Positions 42,514-51,930 of a stretch of DNA of 64,000 nucleotides are shown one piece after another. Made by a program: the position numbers and the translations under genes. A model generated the notes under the pieces. It made no database searches, had not been told where the DNA came from, and saw only the letters and a list, made by a program, of their open reading frames with translations. This DNA is from CAZUMH01 sp964621645 (GTDB lineage: Bacteria; Zhuqueibacterota; QNDG01; JAGLOF01). Within the stretch, counting starts at the first letter, position 1. Each line of letters opens with the position of its first letter. The stretch covers positions 3,326 through 67,325 of the forward strand of contig CAZUMH010000007.1 of assembly GCA_964621645.1 (NCBI GenBank). The letters run 5' to 3'.

Positions 42514-44327
42514 AAAGAGGAAACAGAAAACTAATCGTGGGCCTGTTCATTTCCTTTCTGACAGGGATAGGGACCAATCTTCAGGCCGCCCAGCCGGCCG
42601 ACACGCTTGGCTGGCAGGATACCTGGCTCTATAACTATCAAAGCGCAGCGGATCTGGCGGCGTACCTTCCGGGAGTCATCTTTCTGGACAGCGGGGTTCC
42701 GGGAGCCTGGAGCGGCTTTACCGTCGGAGGCTCTACACCACAGCAAAGCCTGTTGTACTGGAACGGCTTTCCCCTTCAGGACGTATGGACCGGTACAGCC
42801 GATCTCTCCCTGGTACCGGACAACCTCATCGGCAGGGCTGCCGTCAGTCTAAACGACGGTGTCGGAGGCCGGCTGGATGTAATATCCCGCCGCTTTCATC
42901 GGGTTCGGCCCGTAAGCCGTTTCGTCTACCGGATGGGATCACAGTCCTACAACGATCTGGACGTATTATTTGGTCAGGGTTTGGGAAAGGCGATGCGTCT
43001 TCAATCAGGATTTCAGCTGAAAAACTTTTCTGAAGCCGATTCTTCCCGGGGCCTGCGCTCCAAAAAACTGCACGCCAGCCTGGATTATCATCCCTTCAGC
43101 TGGATGAGGGCCCAATACACCATCCTTAATAATGTTATCGATCTCAATCTCCCCTGGGATGTGCGACTCCCCACGGACACTCTGCTGCACGCGCTGCCTC
43201 ATTATAAGAGATTGCGTTACGACCACCTTGTCCGGTTGGAGCTTGATGGATTGGGTCTTCGTCATACCCTGAAATTTTCCCGCACTCTCGATGATATCGA
43301 ACTGCATGAAAATTATGCCAACCGTCGTGTCATCCCGGTGCGTTCGACCTGGCTGGAGCTGAGCCAGTCACTGCCCGACACCGTCTCTTCCCTGTCCTGG
43401 GGAATCCGGATGCAAATGAGGAGCCTCACGCTGCAGGCCGACAGTTCATTCAGAGACTGGTTGGGAGAGGCCTTTTTACGCACAAATTACTGGCTTACAA
43501 AAAACCTGCAGGGCGAGTCTGCTGTAACCGGGCACCGGTCCGCCGCCGGGAAACACTTCTGGGGCGGCGCTCAGGCTTTCTTTTGGATTCCTTATAAGAC
43601 TTTTACATTATCTTTAAAAATGGAAGCCGCCCAGCGCGAGCCTTCATTGTCCGAGCGTTTCGGGCTGCCTGTTGCATTCACGCCGGCCGGCCTTCCCTGG
43701 ACTGTTCTTGATAACGGAACCTTCCGGTCCGCCGCGGACCTGCAGCCGGAGAAAGGCTATACAGTAAGTGCGGAAATTCTGTGGGGCGACTCAACCGCCT
43801 CACTCCGCCTGCGCCCTTTCTTGCGGCAGATAGAGGATCAGATCACCTTCGCAGAAAAGGATTCCCTCTGGCTTTTTCAAAACAGCTCCACCTGCAAAAC
43901 CGGAGGTCTGACCATTGCGGCGTGTACCCGGCCCCTTGCCGGAGTAAGCATCAGGACAGCGGCTTTTTACCGCTTCTGGGAGGAGAATCTACCCTATGGC
44001 GGTCTGGAACCCGGCCTTTCCGGCTCGGCCGCCCTGGCCATGCGGCATATATTCTTCCAGGGAGATTTGGACCTGAGGCTGGTGATTTCCTGCCGCTACC
44101 GCTCGGCCCACAACTGCTTTGCTGGTGATGCTCTCGATCCCATCAGCATAGAGAAACTGGACCAGGCCTTCTTTCTGGACGGAAAACTCACGGCTGTAGT
44201 CATCCATAACGCCATAATTTCGCTGGCTCTTGACAATCTGCTGAATGCAGATCATGCTTATTTTGCAGGATTTCCCCAGAGAGGCCGCTCTTTTCGCTTC
44301 AGCCTGGACTGGATACTATACGACTGA
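42510..44327 (+). CDS. Second TonB-receptor-like outer-membrane barrel
   Basis: A 605-residue exported protein; ATG at 42510 overlaps the preceding stop (ATGA) and follows AAGGAAGG. Signal peptide near 1-27. Residues about 35-135 resemble a reduced plug (AAYLPGVIFLD, FTVGGSTPQQSLLYWNGFPLQD, GRLDVISRR) without a carboxypeptidase-like domain or a clear TonB box. The rest is barrel strands ending GRSFRFSLDWILYD. Smaller than a standard receptor (650-750). It may be an accessory or alternative cobalamin/cobinamide receptor; that is inference from the operon. Confidence 0.75.
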   Translation: MKRGNRKLIVGLFISFLTGIGTNLQAAQPADTLGWQDTWLYNYQSAADLAAYLPGVIFLDSGVPGAWSGFTVGGSTPQQSLLYWNGFPLQDVWTGTADLSLVPDNLIGRAAVSLNDGVGGRLDVISRRFHRVRPVSRFVYRMGSQSYNDLDVLFGQGLGKAMRLQSGFQLKNFSEADSSRGLRSKKLHASLDYHPFSWMRAQYTILNNVIDLNLPWDVRLPTDTLLHALPHYKRLRYDHLVRLELDGLGLRHTLKFSRTLDDIELHENYANRRVIPVRSTWLELSQSLPDTVSSLSWGIRMQMRSLTLQADSSFRDWLGEAFLRTNYWLTKNLQGESAVTGHRSAAGKHFWGGAQAFFWIPYKTFTLSLKMEAAQREPSLSERFGLPVAFTPAGLPWTVLDNGTFRSAADLQPEKGYTVSAEILWGDSTASLRLRPFLRQIEDQITFAEKDSLWLFQNSSTCKTGGLTIAACTRPLAGVSIRTAAFYRFWEENLPYGGLEPGLSGSAALAMRHIFFQGDLDLRLVISCRYRSAHNCFAGDALDPISIEKLDQAFFLDGKLTAVVIHNAIISLALDNLLNADHAYFAGFPQRGRSFRFSLDWILYD

Positions 44328-44342
44328 TAAGAAGGAGGAAGT

Positions 44343-46454
44343 TTGTTCGATAATGTAAAAAAACGGGACGGAAGGCTTGTCGATTTTAACGCTTCTAAGA
44401 TCACCGTGGCCATTTTCAAGGCTGGCCGCGCCACCGGTGAATTTGATATCGACACAGCCCGACGCCTTTCTGAAGACGTCGTCCAGAGACTTCACCAGAC
44501 GTCTCACGCAGCCATACCGGACGTCGAGACTATTCAGGACACGGTGGAAGCCGTGCTCATGGGCTCCCCCTTTCGTAAAACGGCCAGGGCCTACATCCTT
44601 TACCGTCAACAGCACGCCGACCTGCGCCATGTCCAATCCCTCATCAGTCAGGACATCGTGGATTCCTATCTGGATAAAACCGACTGGCGGGTACACGAAA
44701 ACAGCAATATGGATTATTCTATCCAGGGATTGAACAACCATATATCCTCCATCATCACCTCTCAGTACTGGCTCGATAAGATCTATCCGGAAGAGATTCG
44801 CCTGGCCCACCAGCAAGGTGATTTTCATATTCATGATCTTGGTATCCTGGCCGTTTACTGCGTGGGCTGGGATTTGGGTCAGCTTCTTCTGGAGGGATTT
44901 AAAGGCGCCCCAGGAAAGATAGAAAGCAAGCCGGCCCGCCACCTGCGCTCCGCTCTGGGACAGGTCATTAATTTCTTTTACACGCTGCAGGGGGAGGCGG
45001 CCGGAGCTCAGGCCTTCAGCCACTTCGACACCTTCCTGGCTCCCTTTATCAGAGCGGACAGACTTGACTATCAGGGAGTCAAACAGGCTCTGCAGGAATT
45101 CATCTTCAATATTAACGTCCCCACCCGGGTGGGCTTTCAAACCCCCTTCACCAATATCAGCCTGGATCTGCTCGTCCCTGATTTTCTCAAAGATCAGCCG
45201 GTCATTGTGGGGGGAGAGGCTCTTCGTTCCACCTATGGTGAATATCAGGAAGAGGTCTATATTTTCAATCAGGCTCTTGCGGAAGTGATGAGCGCCGGAG
45301 ACGCACGCGGTCGGGTTTTCACCTTCCCTATCCCCACCTACAGCATCACCCGGGACTTCCCTTGGGATAATGATCGTTTTCAACAGATCTGGGAGATGAC
45401 GGCGCGGTACGGAATTCCCTATTTTTCCAATTTCATCAATTCTGATCTGCGGCCCGAGGACACCCGCTCCATGTGCTGCCGCCTGCGGCTGGATAACCGC
45501 TCCCTTACCAAACGGGGCGGTGGTTTGTTCGGCGCGAATCCGCTGACAGGCGCCATCGGAGTGGTCACCCTTAATCTTCCCCGTTTAGGGTACCTGGCTG
45601 CGAGCGAAAAGGACTTCTTCCTGCGTCTGGACAAGCTAATGGAGCTGGCCGTCTCTTCCTTGGAAATAAAACGCAAGATCCTGGAACAGTTCACGACGGT
45701 TGGGCTCTATCCGTACTCTCGGTATTACCTTTCGGACATGAAGGACAAGACCGGGAGTTACTGGGGCAATCACTTCGGCACCGTCGGAGTTATCGGCATG
45801 AATGAGGCCTGTCTTAACTTCATCGACACTGATCTTGCGCGAGAGAAGGGGTCTTATTTCGCCCAAAAAGTTCTGAACCACATCAGGGAGCGGCTGCTTC
45901 ATTTTCAGAAAGAAACCGGTAACCTGTATAATCTGGAAGCCACCCCGGCGGAAGGCACTTCCTACAGCCTCGCTCGACTGGATAAACAACGCTATCCGGA
46001 TATAATCTGTGCCAATAAGGACGCCTGCCGCTCCGGAGCGGAACCATTCTATACCAATTCTTCCCACCTGCCTGTTGGTTTCTCGGATGACCTCTTCGAT
46101 GTTCTCGATAAACAGGATCCTCTGCAAACGCTCTATACCGGCGGCACTGTTCTGCACATCTTCCTGGGAGAACGTCTCCCTGACAGTGAGGCTGTGAAGA
46201 AATTGGTGCGCGCTGTGTCAGAAGGCTACCGTCTGCCTTACTTTACACTCACCCCTACATTCAGTGTCTGCCCCGAACATGGCTATATTCCCGGGAAATC
46301 ACAAGAATGCCCCACCTGCGGCGAACAGACCGAGGTCTACTCCAGAGTTGTTGGTTATTTGCGGCCGGTGGCCCAATGGAACCCGGGCAAGAGGAGTGAA
46401 TTCAGACTGAGACGGACTTTCAGGATTAAAGAACTGAAAAAACAGAAGGCCTGA
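44343..46454 (+). CDS. nrdD: Anaerobic (class III) ribonucleoside-triphosphate reductase
   Basis: Makes deoxyribonucleotides from NTPs by glycyl-radical chemistry in the cytoplasm, without B12 and without oxygen. A 703-residue protein with a TTG start at 44343, preceded by GGAGG. An ATP-cone regulatory domain fills 1-95. The body has LHDLGILAVYCVGWDLGQLLLEG and the MCCRLRLD segment carrying active-site cysteine. The C-terminus has a zinc site (Cys643, Cys656, Cys659) and the glycyl radical Gly671 in RVVGYLRPV. Fifteen bases separate it from the barrel gene and five from nrdG, placing it at the end of the riboswitch-controlled run. Confidence 0.96.
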   Translation: MFDNVKKRDGRLVDFNASKITVAIFKAGRATGEFDIDTARRLSEDVVQRLHQTSHAAIPDVETIQDTVEAVLMGSPFRKTARAYILYRQQHADLRHVQSLISQDIVDSYLDKTDWRVHENSNMDYSIQGLNNHISSIITSQYWLDKIYPEEIRLAHQQGDFHIHDLGILAVYCVGWDLGQLLLEGFKGAPGKIESKPARHLRSALGQVINFFYTLQGEAAGAQAFSHFDTFLAPFIRADRLDYQGVKQALQEFIFNINVPTRVGFQTPFTNISLDLLVPDFLKDQPVIVGGEALRSTYGEYQEEVYIFNQALAEVMSAGDARGRVFTFPIPTYSITRDFPWDNDRFQQIWEMTARYGIPYFSNFINSDLRPEDTRSMCCRLRLDNRSLTKRGGGLFGANPLTGAIGVVTLNLPRLGYLAASEKDFFLRLDKLMELAVSSLEIKRKILEQFTTVGLYPYSRYYLSDMKDKTGSYWGNHFGTVGVIGMNEACLNFIDTDLAREKGSYFAQKVLNHIRERLLHFQKETGNLYNLEATPAEGTSYSLARLDKQRYPDIICANKDACRSGAEPFYTNSSHLPVGFSDDLFDVLDKQDPLQTLYTGGTVLHIFLGERLPDSEAVKKLVRAVSEGYRLPYFTLTPTFSVCPEHGYIPGKSQECPTCGEQTEVYSRVVGYLRPVAQWNPGKRSEFRLRRTFRIKELKKQKA

Positions 46455-46459
46455 GAGAT

Positions 46460-47149
46460 ATGAACCTGGGCGGGATAGAAAAGATCTCTCTTTCTGACTT
46501 TCCCGGCCGGGTGGCTACTGTTTTTTTCTGTCAGGGATGCAATCTACACTGCCCCTATTGCCATAATCCCAGCCTTATTAACATCCATGCAACGGATGAC
46601 ATACACTGGCAGGGAGTAATTGATTATCTACGGTCGCGTGCCGGGAAAATAGACGGCGTAGTCTTCAGTGGCGGGGAGCCTTTACTGCAATCAGACCTGC
46701 CGGAGCGGGCGGCTGATATAAAACGTCTTGGTCTCGCAGTTAAGATAGACACAAACGGCACGCTGCCCCAGATTCTAAAAAAACTGTTGCAGAGTGGCAC
46801 GGTTAATTATATCGCCATGGATGTCAAATCTTCACCGGAACGTTACCATGAAGCAGCAGGCACGAAAGTTATCATGGAAGACGTACAGGAGAGTATGCGG
46901 CTTATTATAGAAAGCGGCCTTGAATACGAGTTTCGTACCACTATTTTCCGCTCACTGCATGACAAGAAGACCATGAAAGGACTGGCCCGCTTCATCTCTG
47001 GTGCTGATCTTCTGATACTGCAGACTCCTTCCGGCTATCCGACTCTAAACCCCGGCATGGCGAACCAACCCGAATTCTCACGAGAAGAAATGGAATTACT
47101 GCGCCAGGCCGCTCTCCCTTTTGTGAAGGATTGCCGACTGCGCCTCTAG
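46460..47149 (+). CDS. nrdG: Anaerobic ribonucleotide reductase activating enzyme
   Basis: A 229-residue radical SAM protein that abstracts hydrogen from the NrdD glycine. Cluster motif CNLHCPYC with Cys27, Cys31 and Cys34, followed by HNP. VFSGGEPLLQ provides the SAM-binding GGE motif, and IDTNGT comes next. Length and start match the NrdG2-like branch. Five bases after nrdD, so co-translated. No transcription terminator follows within the 72-base gap. Confidence 0.93.
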   Translation: MNLGGIEKISLSDFPGRVATVFFCQGCNLHCPYCHNPSLINIHATDDIHWQGVIDYLRSRAGKIDGVVFSGGEPLLQSDLPERAADIKRLGLAVKIDTNGTLPQILKKLLQSGTVNYIAMDVKSSPERYHEAAGTKVIMEDVQESMRLIIESGLEYEFRTTIFRSLHDKKTMKGLARFISGADLLILQTPSGYPTLNPGMANQPEFSREEMELLRQAALPFVKDCRLRL

Positions 47150-47221
47150 GTTTATTACAGTACTTTTCCCTTGCTTTTTTCTTATGGACTTATAAATTAC
47201 AGTAGCCATTCCGGAGGTGCC

Positions 47222-48355
47222 ATGATCGTCTCAAAAATTCATATTACCGCGTTCAAATCCATTCGCTCGCTAACTCTCCCTCTGAATAACAACATAACCT
47301 TACTTATCGGTCCAAATGAGTCAGGAAAGACAAACGTCCTCAAAGCGGTGGAATACTTCCGCCCGGAGCAGCCTCTCACAACTGACCTGACCTGTCAGTT
47401 CTCTCCTTTTTACAAAACAAAGAAACCGCCTCAGATAGGCCTTGAACTGACAAATTTCACCCGGGAAGAACAAGCAAAACTCGGCAAACTTTTCGATGGT
47501 TTTAAAAACGCTGAAAGTATCATCCTCAGGCGGGAAGGTTCGACCAGTACGGACTATAAGGCACAAAGCAATGGTAAAATACTGTCCATCGGTGACATCA
47601 AACCTTTCTTCAAATTTCTGCCGAAAATTCTCTATTTCGACAGCATCTCTGTTGTACGGGACAGAATAGACGAGAGCAGCCTGATTCAGAACAACAATAA
47701 TTCACTAACAGAACGTAATCTGCTTAAAATCGGCGGTGTTGATGACATCCCCGCCATTTTCGAAGATTCTACCCGGGGGCGACGTATGGCCGAGGAGGCC
47801 AGCCGGGAAATCACTCGCCGCATCCGGGAAGTATGGACCCAGGAACCTTCACTTGAAATTAAACTCCGGGTGAATGGCAACTACCTCTATATTGATTTTA
47901 GTGATGCGACCCGGGTGTATGATACTCCCAAGACCCGCTCCAGGGGATTTCTCTGGTACCTCTCGTTCTTTATCAATTTTATCGCCGCCACCAATGAGGC
48001 GAAGGCGAACGAATACCTTTTCCTCTTAGATGAACCTGGCGTACATCTTCATCCATCCGGACAGAAAGATCTCACGAATCTGCTGGACGATCTCAGTGTC
48101 AAAAACCAGCTTGTATATACCACCCACTCGCCTTTCATGATCAACCGGGAATACCCTGAGAGAGTGCGTCTCGTATATAAAAACACCAAAGGCACCCAGG
48201 TTGACAACGAATCTTACCGGCAAAACTGGAAACCGCTGCGTGATTCGATCGGCCTCACCGTAGGTGATCTCTTCTTCTTCCACAGTAAAAGTATTGTCCT
48301 GGACCTGCCCCAGCGGCAGAAGAAGAAAAGATCCATTTTTGATAAAAACGAATAA
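47222..48355 (+). CDS. OLD-like AAA ATPase lacking the Toprim nuclease domain
   Basis: A 377-residue protein; ATG at 47222 follows GGAGG. An ABC/SMC-type ATPase with Walker A GPNESGKTN (Gly30 to Thr37), a long insert, Walker B FLLDEPG (Asp270, Glu271) and a THSPFM histidine switch. OLD nucleases normally continue with a Toprim domain after a VGDLFFF-type junction. Here only SKSIVLDLPQ and a basic tail follow before the stop, where Toprim would begin. It may be a stand-alone ATPase or a truncated OLD gene. Defence, repair or regulation roles cannot be distinguished, and no partner gene such as UvrD-like GajB is adjacent. Confidence 0.75.
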   Translation: MIVSKIHITAFKSIRSLTLPLNNNITLLIGPNESGKTNVLKAVEYFRPEQPLTTDLTCQFSPFYKTKKPPQIGLELTNFTREEQAKLGKLFDGFKNAESIILRREGSTSTDYKAQSNGKILSIGDIKPFFKFLPKILYFDSISVVRDRIDESSLIQNNNNSLTERNLLKIGGVDDIPAIFEDSTRGRRMAEEASREITRRIREVWTQEPSLEIKLRVNGNYLYIDFSDATRVYDTPKTRSRGFLWYLSFFINFIAATNEAKANEYLFLLDEPGVHLHPSGQKDLTNLLDDLSVKNQLVYTTHSPFMINREYPERVRLVYKNTKGTQVDNESYRQNWKPLRDSIGLTVGDLFFFHSKSIVLDLPQRQKKKRSIFDKNE

Positions 48356-48356
48356 T

Positions 48357-48390
48357 AAAAAACGGTCATCCTTGTAGGATGACCGTTTTC
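48357..48390. terminator. Bidirectional intrinsic terminator
   Basis: A perfect 13-bp stem (48359-48371 with 48377-48389, loop TTGTA) has A-tracts on the left and T-tracts on the right. It can end transcription from both the OLD-like ATPase gene (plus) and rplQ (minus), which converge here. Confidence 0.9.
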
Positions 48391-48414
48391 AGTTACCCAT
48401 AAAAGCGGTGTGTG

Positions 48415-49020
48415 CTATTTTTCTTCCGCCTTTTTATTTTCACTTTTCTCTTTGCTCTTTTTCGCGGAGGCTTTCCCGGTTTCAGCTTTTTTCAGCGCTG
48501 TCTTTTTCGGCGCCGCTTTTTTCTGTTCTGTAGATTGTTCTTCCTCGGCTGGAATCTCTTCCGCGGGTTTTTCTTCTTTTTTGGCTGTCTTTTTTTCCTT
48601 GCTGGTCTTCTCTGCCTTGTCAGCAGCTTTCTTTTCTTTTTCCTTCTTCTTCTTCTTGGCTGTCTCGAACCCAACCAGCTCCAAAATAGCCATCTGGGCG
48701 CCGTCTCCGTGACGCTGCCCCAGCTTGATTACCCGGGTATATCCCCCATTCCTCTCACTATACTGCGGCGCGATGTCATCGAAAAGGATCTGGACATTTT
48801 TTCTGTCGCGAAGTTTCCTTAAAACCATCCTGCGAGCGTGTACACTCTCTTTCTTGGCCATGGTAATCAGTTTCTCTGAAAATCTTCGCGTCGCCTGCGC
48901 TTTTGCCAATGTTGTTGTTATATGTTTCTGTCGAAACAGGGCTCCAGACAGATTGGCCAGGACAGCCTTTCTGTGGGCCGCAGTTCTTCCCAGTTTAAAA
49001 ACCGTCTTCCGGTGTCTCAT
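48415..49020 (-). CDS. rplQ: Ribosomal protein L17 with long charged C-terminal tail
   Basis: Large-subunit protein near the exit tunnel. Residues 1-119 are a standard L17 (MRHRKTVFKLGRTAAHR, LANLSGALF, then a RVIKLGQRHGDGAQMA end). Residues about 120-201 are a low-complexity tail of Lys, Glu and Ala without hydrophobic core. Similar tails occur in FCB-group L17. It would be disordered and could contact RNA or the membrane. It is the last gene of the alpha operon, 44 bases after rpoA, ending at the shared terminator. Confidence 0.96.
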   Translation of the reverse strand: MRHRKTVFKLGRTAAHRKAVLANLSGALFRQKHITTTLAKAQATRRFSEKLITMAKKESVHARRMVLRKLRDRKNVQILFDDIAPQYSERNGGYTRVIKLGQRHGDGAQMAILELVGFETAKKKKKEKEKKAADKAEKTSKEKKTAKKEEKPAEEIPAEEEQSTEQKKAAPKKTALKKAETGKASAKKSKEKSENKKAEEK

Positions 49021-49064
49021 GAATCATCTTCTCCTGCTTGTGCTCGTGAGCCTTCTCTCTATTA

Positions 49065-50054
49065 TCACGTTGCCTCGTGGTTCAAATATCTGTCGACATC
49101 CATGCCGAATTTCAATCCCTTCTCTTCCAATATCTTGGATAATTCCTGCAGGGATTTCCGCCCAAAATTCCTGAATCTCAGCATCTCCTGTTCATCACGG
49201 CTGACCAGATCGCCAATAGTCTTAATATCTGCTGACTTGAGACAGTTATGGGAACGTACCGACAGCTCCAGTTCTTCCACATTCATTTTCAACAGCTTGC
49301 GGATGCGCAAGACTTCTTCGTCGATCTGGGGACTTTCCTCCTCTTCCTCCGGTTCCACATCGAAACTGATGAAAAGTTCGATATGTTCCTTGAGGATATT
49401 GCCGGCATAGGTCAGGGCGTCATCCGGGGTTACGCTGCCGTTGGTCTCGACCTCCAGAATCAGTTTTTCGTAATCGGTCCTGTCACCAACACGAGTGTTT
49501 TCCACTGCGTAGTTTACCTTGCGGATGGGATTAAACACCGCGTCAAGGACGATAGTGCCTATGGCCTGGTCGGGCAGTCGGTTTTCCTCCGCGGGGACAT
49601 AGCCCCGCCCCCGCCCAATCCGTATCTCCATTTTGATATCGGCATCTTCGTTCAAGGTGGCAATATGCAGCTCTGGATTTAATATCTCCAGATCTGGAGA
49701 GTATTTCTTGATGTCACCCGCTGTAAACGTCCCGGCACCCTTCAGTTCGATCATGATCTTATCGGGATGCTTGTTTATCAGCTTAATCCATACCTGCTTC
49801 AGATTAAGCAGAATTTCTGAAACATCTTCCACTACTCCTGGAATAGTGGAATATTCATGCAGAACTCCTTCGAAGCGAACATGGGTTATAGCCGCCCCGG
49901 TCAGGGAGGAAAGCAATACTCGTCGCAACGAGTTACCAAGAGTAACTCCGAATCCCCTCTCCAGTGGTTCCACTACAAACTTTCCGTATGTGGCAGCATA
50001 AGTGGACTCGTCTCTCTCAACACTTTCCGGCATCTGCAATTTTAAACGATTCAT
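49065..50054 (-). CDS. rpoA: RNA polymerase alpha subunit
   Basis: 329 residues, the usual length. The N-terminal dimerisation and assembly domain (about 1-230) carries GFGVTLGNSLRRVLLSSL, and the C-terminal domain (about 250-315) has the helix-hairpin-helix block SVRSHNCLKSADIKTIGDLV that contacts UP elements and activators. Conserved position between rpsD and rplQ in the alpha operon. Confidence 0.98.
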   Translation of the reverse strand: MNRLKLQMPESVERDESTYAATYGKFVVEPLERGFGVTLGNSLRRVLLSSLTGAAITHVRFEGVLHEYSTIPGVVEDVSEILLNLKQVWIKLINKHPDKIMIELKGAGTFTAGDIKKYSPDLEILNPELHIATLNEDADIKMEIRIGRGRGYVPAEENRLPDQAIGTIVLDAVFNPIRKVNYAVENTRVGDRTDYEKLILEVETNGSVTPDDALTYAGNILKEHIELFISFDVEPEEEEESPQIDEEVLRIRKLLKMNVEELELSVRSHNCLKSADIKTIGDLVSRDEQEMLRFRNFGRKSLQELSKILEEKGLKFGMDVDRYLNHEAT

Positions 50055-50080
50055 GCAACCGCCCTCAAATTCATATATTA

Positions 50081-50713
50081 TTATTTTGAATACAATTCGA
50101 CAACCAGGTTTTCGTTAAACTTCACCGGGATATCGACTCGTTCCGGGATCTCCAGTAATGTACCCTCGAGTTTAGCCTTATCCAGACTGAGCCACGACAG
50201 CTGTTTACCCTCTTTCACCCGTTTGATGGATTCGTGAAAAATATCCATTTTACGGCTTTTCTCACGAACCGCAACGACATCATTGGCCTGCAACTGGTAG
50301 GAGGGGATATCAACTAATTTCCCGTTAACCTCAAAATGACGGTGCAGGACCAGCTGCCGAGCCGCATTGCGTGAAGGAGCAATGCCCAGCCGATAAACCA
50401 CATTGTCGAGCCTGGTTTCCAGCATCTTCAACATGTTTTCGCTGGTAATTCCCTTTTTCTGGTTTGCTTTCACATATACACCGCGAAACTGCGATTCCAG
50501 CAATCCATAGTACCGTTTGATCCGCTGTTTTTCACGCAGCTGGATCCCGTAATCCGAGTTTTTATGGACACGACGTCCCTTGCCATGCTGTCCGGGAGGG
50601 TATCCCTTTTTCTCAAAGGCGCACTTTGCAGTGAGACATCTTTCACCTTTCAAGAAAAGCTTTTCCCCTTCCCTACGGCATATTTTACAGACAGCTTCCC
50701 TATATCTTGCCAT
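50081..50713 (-). CDS. rpsD: Ribosomal protein S4 (zinc-binding form)
   Basis: Primary 16S rRNA-binding protein and usual autogenous repressor of the alpha operon. 210 residues. The N-terminal Cys9, Cys12, Cys26 and Cys31 form the zinc site of C+ S4, then the S4 RNA-binding motif follows (about 98-160; [21 protein letters not shown]). Lies 24 bases after rpsK. Confidence 0.98.
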   Translation of the reverse strand: MARYREAVCKICRREGEKLFLKGERCLTAKCAFEKKGYPPGQHGKGRRVHKNSDYGIQLREKQRIKRYYGLLESQFRGVYVKANQKKGITSENMLKMLETRLDNVVYRLGIAPSRNAARQLVLHRHFEVNGKLVDIPSYQLQANDVVAVREKSRKMDIFHESIKRVKEGKQLSWLSLDKAKLEGTLLEIPERVDIPVKFNENLVVELYSK

Positions 50714-50736
50714 GAATTATTCCCCGACTTTCCTGA

Positions 50737-51126
50737 TTAAACTCTACGTTTCTTAGGTGGACGGCATCCGTTGTGTGGAATAGGCGTGACGTCCTTTATG
50801 GCTGTCACCTCCAGGCCGGCAGCCTGAAGCGCTCTCACCGCCGCTTCCCGGCCGGACCCCGGTCCCTTGACCAGAACACTCACTTTTCGCAGGCCAAGAT
50901 CCATTGCCTCTTTGGCCGCGTTCTTCGCCGCAACCTGGGATGCGAAAGGCGTGTTCTTCCGGGCACCTTTAAAGCCTGCCCTGCCGGCAGTGGCCCAGGA
51001 GATCACATTACCGTAATTATCGGTCAGAGTTATGATGGTATTATTGAAGGTCGCTTTGATGTGCGCCTGACCCTGCGCCTCGACCTTCTCTTTTTTCTTT
51101 TTTCGAACTCTCTTTGGAGTTGCCAA
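50737..51126 (-). CDS. rpsK: Ribosomal protein S11
   Basis: 129 residues. A Lys-rich N-terminus precedes the S11 core with [16 protein letters not shown], and the C-terminus has [16 protein letters not shown], the universally conserved end. Part of the 30S platform. Located between rpsM and rpsD as in most bacteria. Confidence 0.98.
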   Translation of the reverse strand: MATPKRVRKKKKEKVEAQGQAHIKATFNNTIITLTDNYGNVISWATAGRAGFKGARKNTPFASQVAAKNAAKEAMDLGLRKVSVLVKGPGSGREAAVRALQAAGLEVTAIKDVTPIPHNGCRPPKKRRV

Positions 51127-51158
51127 AGAAAACCTCCCTCACTAAATATCAGATGTGT

Positions 51159-51530
51159 TTATTTCTTACGTTTCCCCGCTATTGATTTTTTCCTGCCTTT
51201 TCTGGTCCGGGCGTTGGTCTTGGTACGCTGCCCATTTACCGGCAAGCCGCGCCGATGCCTAAGACCGCGATACGCTCCGATATCCATCAACCGCTTGATG
51301 TTCATTGTAACTTCGGTGCGCAGCGCTCCCTCTACCTTGTATTTAGCATCAATCACGGAACGTATCTTGGCCACATCCGCGTCATTTAGTTTATTGACAC
51401 GCGTATCCGGATTTACGCCCGCTTCTTTTAGAATTTTCCTGGAAGAAGTAAATCCTATACCGTAAATGTAGGTCAGGGCCGCCTCTATTCTCTTCTCTTT
51501 AGGAAGGTCTACACCTGCAATACGAGCCAC
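51159..51530 (-). CDS. rpsM: Ribosomal protein S13
   Basis: 123 residues; starts [10 protein letters not shown] and has YIYGIG, then [24 protein letters not shown], the tRNA- and 23S-contacting end. Head protein of the 30S subunit. 35 bases downstream of rpmJ. Confidence 0.98.
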   Translation of the reverse strand: MARIAGVDLPKEKRIEAALTYIYGIGFTSSRKILKEAGVNPDTRVNKLNDADVAKIRSVIDAKYKVEGALRTEVTMNIKRLMDIGAYRGLRHRRGLPVNGQRTKTNARTRKGRKKSIAGKRKK

Positions 51531-51565
51531 TTTATCTCCTCTTCTCTTTCAATTGTAACCAGTTC

Positions 51566-51679
51566 CTACCCCTGCCTCTGTTTATGGCGGGGATTGACGC
51601 AGATCACCCGCACCACGCCGCGTCTGCGGATGATTTTGCACTTAGCGCACATTTTCTTTACTGATGATCTCACCTTCAT
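51566..51679 (-). CDS. rpmJ: Ribosomal protein L36
   Basis: A 37-residue protein. ATG at 51679 reads [15 protein letters not shown], with zinc ligands Cys11, Cys14, Cys27 and His32 and the typical [10 protein letters not shown] end. It is the zinc form, in the standard place between infA and rpsM. Confidence 0.97.
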   Translation of the reverse strand: MKVRSSVKKMCAKCKIIRRRGVVRVICVNPRHKQRQG

Positions 51680-51697
51680 GATTAAATCCTGTCTTGA

Positions 51698-51916
51698 TTA
51701 TTTATATCTGTAAATTATTCTTCCCCGAGACAAATCGTAAGGAGACAGTTCCAGGGTTACCTTGTCTCCAGGTAATATTTTTATAAAATGCATCCGCATT
51801 TTTCCCGATACGTGGGCAAGAACCTGATGGCCGTTCTCAAGTTCCACCTTGAATGTCGCGTTGGGTAAATTCTCCTTTATAATACCATCAACTTTAATCG
51901 GCGCTTCTTTTGCCAT
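51698..51916 (-). CDS. infA: Translation initiation factor IF-1
   Basis: 72 residues forming a single OB fold. The family sequence is clear: [31 protein letters not shown] in outline, and the end [16 protein letters not shown]. Binds the A site of the 30S subunit during initiation. Lies 14 bases after map. Confidence 0.98.
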   Translation of the reverse strand: MAKEAPIKVDGIIKENLPNATFKVELENGHQVLAHVSGKMRMHFIKILPGDKVTLELSPYDLSRGRIIYRYK

Positions 51917-51930
51917 AGTTCTTACCTCTC

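Noticed and set aside
47222..48355. OLD-like ATPase as part of an anti-phage system
   Set aside because: No Toprim domain, no helicase or reverse-transcriptase partner, and the neighbours are nrdG and ribosomal genes rather than a defence island.
48410..48822. Phe/Leu-rich plus-strand frames that look like membrane proteins
   Set aside because: They are the antisense of the Lys/Glu-rich tail of L17; poly-Lys codons read backward give Phe-rich peptides.
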